Position numbers and translations under genes: made by a program. A model generated the notes under the pieces. That model had not been told where the DNA came from, searched no databases, and saw only the letters and a list, made by a program, of their open reading frames with translations. A stretch of DNA of 64,000 nucleotides from Enterobacter sp. R4-368 (lineage in GTDB: Bacteria; Pseudomonadota; Gammaproteobacteria; Enterobacterales; Enterobacteriaceae), in NCBI RefSeq assembly GCF_000410515.1, contig NC_021500.1, forward strand, positions 2,604,001-2,668,000. The letters are read 5' to 3'. Below, piece after piece: positions 59,290 through 64,000 of this stretch. Each line of letters opens with the position of its first letter. Position 1 is the first letter of the stretch.

Positions 59290-60630
59290 TTAGCTCAACA
59301 GTGAAAACGCAATCATCCCGATAATCGCACCGGTGGTGCCAAGGATGGTTTCCATCATGGTCCAGGTTTTCAGCGTTTGCGCTTCGGTTGCGCCGGTAAA
59401 GCGGCCATACAACCAGAAACCGGCGTCGTTCACGTGGCTTACCACAATCGAACCGCCCGCGATGCAGATAGAGAGTGCTGCCATCTGCGCGCCGTTGAAA
59501 TGCAACTGTTCAATAACCGGCATTACCAGGCCGACAGCCGTCAGACAAGCAACCGTGGCGGAACCCTGAATAATGCGCACCGCGGCAGCCAGCACAAAAC
59601 AGGTGATCGCGATAGGCAAGCCCATTCCGGTCAGCGCTTCGCCCAGTGCCGGGCCAACGCCGGAATCCACCAGCACTTGCTTGAACACGCCGCCCGCACC
59701 AATCACCAGCAGAATAATGCCCGCCGGTTGCAGCGCCTGACCGCAGATTTCCATCACACGATCTTTCGGCATTCCCTGTCTCATCGCTAGGCCATAAATC
59801 GCCACCAGGCACGCAACGAGGATCGCGGTGAACGGGTGACCGATAAACTCCAGCCAGTCGTACAAATTGCTGCCTTCGGTAACGAAACGCGCGGCGATGG
59901 TTTTCATCCCCACCAGCACCAGCGGGAGCAAAATCAGCGACAGGCTGAAACCAAACGAGGGCATTTTGCCTTCGCCCAGATGCGGCTCGCTAATATCATC
60001 AGGAATGTGCAGCTCCACATGGCGGCTGATAAAGTTGCCCCATAGCGGACCAGCAATCAACATGCCCGGAATTGCCGCGCACAGGCCAATCAGGATCATC
60101 CAGCCGAAATCCGCGTGCATCTGCGATGCCAGCAGCATCGGTGCAGGCCCCGGCAGCAGGAACGCCGCGGCTGCCGCAACCCCTGCGAACAGCGGAATAA
60201 CCAGTTTCACCAGGTTGGTGCCGGTATGGCGCGCCATAGAGAACGCCACGCTAATCAACAGCACAATCGCCACTTCAAAAAACAGCGGCAGCGCGCAAAT
60301 CAGACCGGCGAGGCCAATCGCGTAATGCGCGCGACTGTGACCAAAGGATCGCAACATTTTGACGGCGATTTGGTCCACCGAGCCGGTCTCGTGAAGGATT
60401 TTGCCGAACATCGCGCCGAGCGCGACCACAATCGCCAGAAAGCCGAGCGTACCGCCCATCCCTTTTTCCATGGTCTGCGCGATTTTAATCAACGGCATCC
60501 CGGAAAAAAGCCCTGCGCCAATGGAAACCACCATCAAAGCAACAAAAGCGTGCATACGCGCTTTCATCACTAAAAACAGCAGCAGCAAAACCGAGCCTAC
60601 TGCTGTTAAAACAAGCGTTAATGTACTCAC
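59290..60630 (-). CDS. gntU: GntU, low-affinity gluconate permease
   Basis: A 446-residue GntP-family transporter, same length as E. coli GntU and paralogous to GntT in this window. Family blocks are GALGAMFGKILHETG (VALGAMFG) near 68, ALPLFFEVAIVLL near 108, GPAPMLLASQM near 155, GAGGVFKQVLVDSG near 318 and SHVNDAGFWLYG near 405. Its ATG overlaps the gntK stop by four bases (ATGA). Promoter and GntR operators lie before gntK. Confidence 0.96.
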   Translation of the reverse strand: MSTLTLVLTAVGSVLLLLFLVMKARMHAFVALMVVSIGAGLFSGMPLIKIAQTMEKGMGGTLGFLAIVVALGAMFGKILHETGSVDQIAVKMLRSFGHSRAHYAIGLAGLICALPLFFEVAIVLLISVAFSMARHTGTNLVKLVIPLFAGVAAAAAFLLPGPAPMLLASQMHADFGWMILIGLCAAIPGMLIAGPLWGNFISRHVELHIPDDISEPHLGEGKMPSFGFSLSLILLPLVLVGMKTIAARFVTEGSNLYDWLEFIGHPFTAILVACLVAIYGLAMRQGMPKDRVMEICGQALQPAGIILLVIGAGGVFKQVLVDSGVGPALGEALTGMGLPIAITCFVLAAAVRIIQGSATVACLTAVGLVMPVIEQLHFNGAQMAALSICIAGGSIVVSHVNDAGFWLYGRFTGATEAQTLKTWTMMETILGTTGAIIGMIAFSLLS

Positions 60631-61160
60631 TTAGCACTGCCTTTAGTAATGACTTCAATGGTGCTGGCAACAACACCCTCCAGCGGCTGGTCAATATCCA
60701 CAACCAGAACATCCGGCTCATCCGCGCCCGGTTCTTGCAGCGCTTCAAACTGCGTTACCAACATTTGCGTTTTGAAGAAGTGCCCTTTACGCGCTTTCAG
60801 ACGGCCTTCAATCACGTCGAAGTCGCCTTTCAGGTAGATGAAAGAGAGGTTTGGGTTACCGTCGCGCAGCTGGTCGCGATAGTGTTTTTTCAGCGCCGAG
60901 CAAACAATCAGCGACACTTTGTTGGTGCGCTGCATGGCGAAAGCGGCGTCGTTCAGCGCCTGCAGCCACGGTTTGCGGTCATCGTCGTTCAGCGGTTCAC
61001 CGGACGCCATTTTGGTGATGTTGCTGCGCGGATGGAGGAAGTCGCCGTCGAGAAACGCGGCATGTAACTGATGCGCCACTTCGCTGGCGACAGCGGATTT
61101 ACCGCTGCCTGAAACGCCCATCAGAACATAAACGTGGTGATCAAGGTTAGTCGTGCTCAA
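60627..61160 (-). CDS. gntK: GntK, thermoresistant gluconokinase
   Basis: A 177-residue P-loop kinase that phosphorylates gluconate to 6-phosphogluconate for the Entner-Doudoroff and pentose phosphate routes. The P-loop GVSGSGKSA is at residues 15-23 and DGDFLHP near 40 contacts gluconate. I chose the TTG at 61160, which gives the family start (M)STTN, has GGGGG six bases upstream and lies downstream of the GntR operators; an open frame to 61244 would translate through the operators and is unlikely. The C-terminus is about two residues longer than in E. coli (175). It is coupled to gntU. Confidence 0.95.
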   Translation of the reverse strand: MSTTNLDHHVYVLMGVSGSGKSAVASEVAHQLHAAFLDGDFLHPRSNITKMASGEPLNDDDRKPWLQALNDAAFAMQRTNKVSLIVCSALKKHYRDQLRDGNPNLSFIYLKGDFDVIEGRLKARKGHFFKTQMLVTQFEALQEPGADEPDVLVVDIDQPLEGVVASTIEVITKGSAK

Positions 61161-61188
61161 GGGTAGCCCCCACTGGTGCAAGAGTGAA

Positions 61189-61217
61189 TTGTTACGGGTA
61201 ACTGTTATCGGTAACAT
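61189..61217 (-). promoter_or_regulatory. Two overlapping GntR operators before gntK
   Basis: On the minus strand ATGTTACCGATAACAG (61202-61217) is followed, with three bases shared, by CAGTTACCCGTAACAA (61189-61204). Both fit the GntR operator pattern and cover the likely start point of gntKU. Confidence 0.75.
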
Positions 61218-61244
61218 TGTCCTGCTGGGGTAACGGAGAAGCAA
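61216..61244 (-). promoter_or_regulatory. Likely gntKU promoter
   Basis: On the minus strand TTGCTT (61239-61244) and GACAAT (61216-61221) are 17 bases apart. A start near 61209 would lie in the GntR operator. Confidence 0.5.
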
Positions 61245-61271
61245 TATCCATTCGTGCCAGAGATAAATAAG

Positions 61272-61287
61272 TGTGAGCTAGCTCAAA
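61272..61287 (+). promoter_or_regulatory. CRP site of the gntKU promoter
   Basis: TGTGA-N6-TCAAA matches nine of ten consensus positions. It is centred about 70 bases before the inferred gntKU start, a normal class I position. Confidence 0.7.
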
Positions 61288-61296
61288 TTTGTCAGA

Positions 61297-62292
61297 CTAA
61301 ATAGATCCGCCCGGTGACAAAGTGAAACCTAAATCTAACATTTTCGGCGTAACTGACTCACCACGAATGCGCGCCAGTAAGCGTTCAGCGCCAATTCGCC
61401 CCATGCGTTCACGCGGCGTGAGCACGCTTGCCAGACGCGGCTCCATTACCTGGCCAATGTCGTGACCGTGGAACCCGGCGATTGCCATATCCTGCGGAAT
61501 TTTCAGCCCCAGACGCTGGCACTCAAACGCCGCGCCAACGGCAAGGTCATCGTTCGTACAAAAAATTCCGTCAAGCTGAGGGTACTCGCGGCGCGCCTGG
61601 CGCATCAGTTCGATACCGGCGGTATAAGAGGAAGATTGCTCCACCATCACGCTGTACGGCGTTAAACCTGCCTCCAGCATCGCCTGCTCGTAACCCTTCT
61701 GTTTGATGATAGTACGTTCGTCCAGGCGTGCGCCGAGATAAGCAACCCGACGGTGGCCGCGCTCAATGATGGCGGTCGTTATCTGCCGCGCCGCTTCGAA
61801 GTTATCAAAGCCAACAGCGATATCGAGGCAAGGCGAGCGGCTGTCCATTAGCTCCACCACCGGAATACCAGCAACTTCAATCATTTTCAGCGTGCGCTGG
61901 GTATGGGTACGTTCGGTAAGGATCAGGCCGTCAATGTTCCATGAGAGCATCGATTCCAGGCGCTCTTCTTCCATTTCGGCTTTGTAACCGTAGTGCGCCA
62001 GCATAGTTTGATACCCGTGCGCGTCGGTCACGCTTTCAATGCCGCGTAACACTTCGGCGAAAACCTGGTTGGTCAGGGAAGGGAGAAGCACACCAATCGC
62101 CCGGCTGGTGGCGTTAGAGAGAATATCGGGAGCCCGATTTGGAATGTAACCCAGTTCATCAAGCGCAGCAGCTATTTTGCCCCGTAACGCGACGGAAACT
62201 TGCTCCGGGTTACGCAAAAAACGGCTAACGGTCATTTTGGTCACGCCAACGCGATCGGCCACATCCTGAAGTACGGGTCTTTTCTTTTTCAT
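61297..62292 (-). CDS. gntR: GntR, LacI-family repressor of gluconate genes
   Basis: A 331-residue LacI-type repressor, same length as in E. coli, released from gntT and gntKU operators by gluconate. The helix-turn-helix and hinge run from VLQDVADRVGVTKMTVSRFLR at about 7-27 to ELGYIPN; the periplasmic-binding-type core has IGVLLPSLTNQVFAEVL, GFHGHDIG and the closing LGFTLSPGGSI. The frame is open to 62361, but ATG 62292 gives the conserved MKKKRPVLQ start. gntK follows in the same direction after 136 bases with its own promoter. Confidence 0.97.
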   Translation of the reverse strand: MKKKRPVLQDVADRVGVTKMTVSRFLRNPEQVSVALRGKIAAALDELGYIPNRAPDILSNATSRAIGVLLPSLTNQVFAEVLRGIESVTDAHGYQTMLAHYGYKAEMEEERLESMLSWNIDGLILTERTHTQRTLKMIEVAGIPVVELMDSRSPCLDIAVGFDNFEAARQITTAIIERGHRRVAYLGARLDERTIIKQKGYEQAMLEAGLTPYSVMVEQSSSYTAGIELMRQARREYPQLDGIFCTNDDLAVGAAFECQRLGLKIPQDMAIAGFHGHDIGQVMEPRLASVLTPRERMGRIGAERLLARIRGESVTPKMLDLGFTLSPGGSI

Positions 62293-62394
62293 CGTCCTGA
62301 CATTTTTCTGAGTAAGAGATTTCCTCAGTTTATCACGGACAACGCGCAACCTTCCGGCCAAAACCAGGAGGTTGCGTCATTTATTTAACCAACA

Positions 62395-63090
62395 TCATAC
62401 CGGCGGCAGATCGAACAGCAGGATTTCACTGTCGCTATCGGCATGCACCGAGATAGCCTGCTCATCCCAAATGGCCAGACCATCGCTGGTGGTGGCTTTT
62501 GTCCCGTTGATAGTGACTTCGCCTTTCACCACCTGGATCCACACGCGGCGTTCAGCGGCAATCTGGTGTACAGACTGCTCATCTTTCAGCAGCGCCCAGC
62601 GGTAAAGCTCCATATCCTGATGCACTTTCAGCGAACCATCACGCGCATCCGGCGATAGCACCAGTTGTTTGCCCTGCACCGCATCAAAGCGACGCTGTTC
62701 ATAGCGCGGCGTGATGCCGTTAGTTTCTGGAATGATCCAGATTTGATACAGGCGCAGACGGTCGGTTTTGCTCGGGTTGTATTCCGAGTGACGCACCCCA
62801 GTACCGGCGCTCATAATCTGGAACTCGCCCGCAGGAACCTGTTCTTTGTTGCCCATGCTGTCCTGGTGTTCAACCGCCCCTTCCAGTACATACGTCAGGA
62901 TTTCCATGTCTTTGTGCGGGTGAGTGCCAAAGCCCTGGCCTGCATCGATAACGTCATCGTTAATCACACGCAGTGCCGAGAAGCCCATAAAATTTGGGTC
63001 GTAATAGTTGGCAAACGAGAAAGTGTGCCAGGAATCCAGCCAACCATGATTTGCATGGCCACGGTCATTTGCTTTGCGTAAGAAGATCAT
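62395..63090 (-). CDS. yhhW: YhhW, pirin-family quercetinase-like protein
   Basis: A 231-residue bicupin of the pirin family; E. coli YhhW shows quercetin 2,3-dioxygenase activity in vitro, with unknown natural role. The metal site is in GFGTHPHKDMEI (His near 57 and 59) with further His and Glu in SAGTGVRHSEYNP near 100. The frame is open to 63192; ATG 63090 gives the family start MIFLRKANDRGHA and has GGGGG nearby. It lies 123 bases after the yhhX stop on the same strand; a long hairpin stands between them. Confidence 0.94.
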   Translation of the reverse strand: MIFLRKANDRGHANHGWLDSWHTFSFANYYDPNFMGFSALRVINDDVIDAGQGFGTHPHKDMEILTYVLEGAVEHQDSMGNKEQVPAGEFQIMSAGTGVRHSEYNPSKTDRLRLYQIWIIPETNGITPRYEQRRFDAVQGKQLVLSPDARDGSLKVHQDMELYRWALLKDEQSVHQIAAERRVWIQVVKGEVTINGTKATTSDGLAIWDEQAISVHADSDSEILLFDLPPV

Positions 63091-63164
63091 CTTGTTTACC
63101 CCCGTATGTTTTCGATGGAGTAAGTGTGGACGCAATTGACCAACGATCATAGAGGGTGAAAATT

Positions 63165-63205
63165 GACTCCTCTGTTCAAAAAAAGTGAACAAGTTGCGAG
63201 GAGTC
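63165..63205. other. Long imperfect hairpin between yhhX and yhhW
   Basis: Outer arms GACTCCTC (63165-63172) and GAGGAGTC (63198-63205) and inner arms TGTTCA (63173-63178) and TGAACA (63186-63191) can form one extended stem with a six-base bulge and seven-base A loop. The plus strand has TTTTT after it, but the genes here run on the minus strand, so a plain terminator call is uncertain. Confidence 0.5.
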
Positions 63206-63213
63206 TTTTTCAG

Positions 63214-64000
63214 TTATTTCGCGAGGGTTATCGTGGCAGGAGAAGCCTGCTCAAAGGCGCGCTCCAGCAGTTCAAGGTTGGTGAGAACTTCAGATTCCTT
63301 GACGTAATTTGGCGCACCGTTTGAAAGCGTTTCGTACAGCGCATCGTAGACGCGGCCATAGTCACCCGTTTCCGGAGCGACCTCTTCCCGCACCGTTTCA
63401 CCCGCCGCATTCACATATTCCAGAACGCCCTTGCTGTCGTCAGCGGCAAAACCGGGTTCGCCCGGCATGATATTGGCTTTCAGGCTGGTTTCCTGCTGGT
63501 CGATACCGTATTTAATAAACGACCCTTTGGTGCCGTGGACGATAAATTTCGGGTAATCAATCTTCACCAGATGGCTGGTTTTGACGATGGCTTTTAAATC
63601 GCCGTAAAACAGCTGGGCTTCGAAAGTATCATCCGGGTTGGCTTTATTACGCAGGCTGCGGATGTCATATGCGGCATGATCCGGGCGGCCAAACAGCGAA
63701 ATGATTTGATCCATCGTATGCACGCCAAGGCCATAAAATGAGCCGTCCTGCGGCAAACCAGGTTTGGTTTCCGCTACCGGGCGGTAGTAATCAAAATGGC
63801 TTTCGATTTCCACGATGTTGCCGAGTTTGCCGCTTTCAATCGCCTTTTTCGTGGTGAGGAAGCAGGAGTCAAAACGGCGATTCTGGTACGGCGTTACCGT
63901 CAGGCCTTTGCGTTTTGCCAGCTCAAACAGCGTTACCGCTTCCGCCATTGTCGGGGTGAATGGTTTTTCCACCAGCACATTTTTACCCGCTTCCAGCGCA
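63214..64000 (-). CDS. yhhX: YhhX, Gfo/Idh/MocA-family oxidoreductase (5' end outside window)
   Basis: About 261 C-terminal residues of a roughly 345-residue NAD(P)-dependent oxidoreductase of unknown substrate. The frame continues through the window edge (reading ...LEAGKNVLVEKPF), so the N-terminal Rossmann motif is not seen. The EKPF motif, typical of the family, is present near the start of the visible part, followed by the GFO/IDH C-terminal domain with GLGVHTMDQIISLFG. In E. coli the small RNA gene ryhB lies upstream of yhhX, which would be outside this window. Confidence 0.93.
   Translation of the reverse strand, partial: ALEAGKNVLVEKPFTPTMAEAVTLFELAKRKGLTVTPYQNRRFDSCFLTTKKAIESGKLGNIVEIESHFDYYRPVAETKPGLPQDGSFYGLGVHTMDQIISLFGRPDHAAYDIRSLRNKANPDDTFEAQLFYGDLKAIVKTSHLVKIDYPKFIVHGTKGSFIKYGIDQQETSLKANIMPGEPGFAADDSKGVLEYVNAAGETVREEVAPETGDYGRVYDALYETLSNGAPNYVKESEVLTNLELLERAFEQASPATITLAK

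Overview
The window is core chromosome of a gamma-proteobacterium of the family Enterobacteriaceae. Almost every product matches the Escherichia coli protein in length and motif order, and gene order follows the E. coli nirB to yhhX segment. It is not E. coli: several gene blocks I remember from K-12 are missing at the expected junctions, and hofMNOPQ, igaA and damX have diverged clearly. The genus (for example Kosakonia, Enterobacter or Klebsiella relatives) cannot be fixed by reading alone. All identifications rest on remembered family sequences; no database was searched.

Layout. 1-3779 (+): 3' end of nirB, then nirD, nirC and cysG (nitrite reduction, nitrite transport, siroheme synthesis). 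3828-10267 (-): the aroK-aroB-damX-dam-rpe-gph-trpS cluster. 10555-13859 (-): hofMNOPQ, a type IV pilus/competence-like assembly and DNA-uptake set. 13979-16531 (+): mrcA. 16610-17170 (-): nudE. 17487-21667 (+): igaA, yrfG, hslR, hslO. 22005-23624 (+): pckA. 23670-25738 (-): ompR-envZ. 25966-28874 (+): greB, tex. 29368-32199 (+): feoABC. 32196-32969 (-): bioH. 33008-36001 (+): gntX, nfuA, gntT. 36045-40538 (-): malPQ. 41144-43849 (+): malT. 43868-45862 (-): glpEGR. 46052-47557 (+): glpD. 47672-57121 (-): the glycogen operon glgBXCAP. 57381-58487 (-): asd. 58660-59253 (+): yhgN. 59290-62292 (-): gntR and gntKU. 62395-64000 (-): yhhW and the 3' part of yhhX.

The main theme is central carbon metabolism under global control: maltose and glycogen turnover (MalT, MalPQ, Glg), glycerol-3-phosphate (Glp), gluconate (GntT, GntU, GntK, GntR), gluconeogenesis (PckA), anaerobic nitrite and ferrous-iron metabolism (Nir, Feo), and envelope surveillance (EnvZ/OmpR, IgaA, PBP1a). 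Operator-like sequences for CRP, FNR, Fur, GntR, GlpR and MalT can be read in front of the matching genes.

I found no novel multi-gene system, mobile element, CRISPR array, tRNA or rRNA. The points most worth a second look are small: a 39-bp tandem repeat built from a terminator hairpin between glpD and glgP, three GntR-operator-like sequences before gntT, the complete hof cluster, the regulatory layout before feoA and pckA, and several unusually tight junctions where E. coli K-12 carries extra genes.
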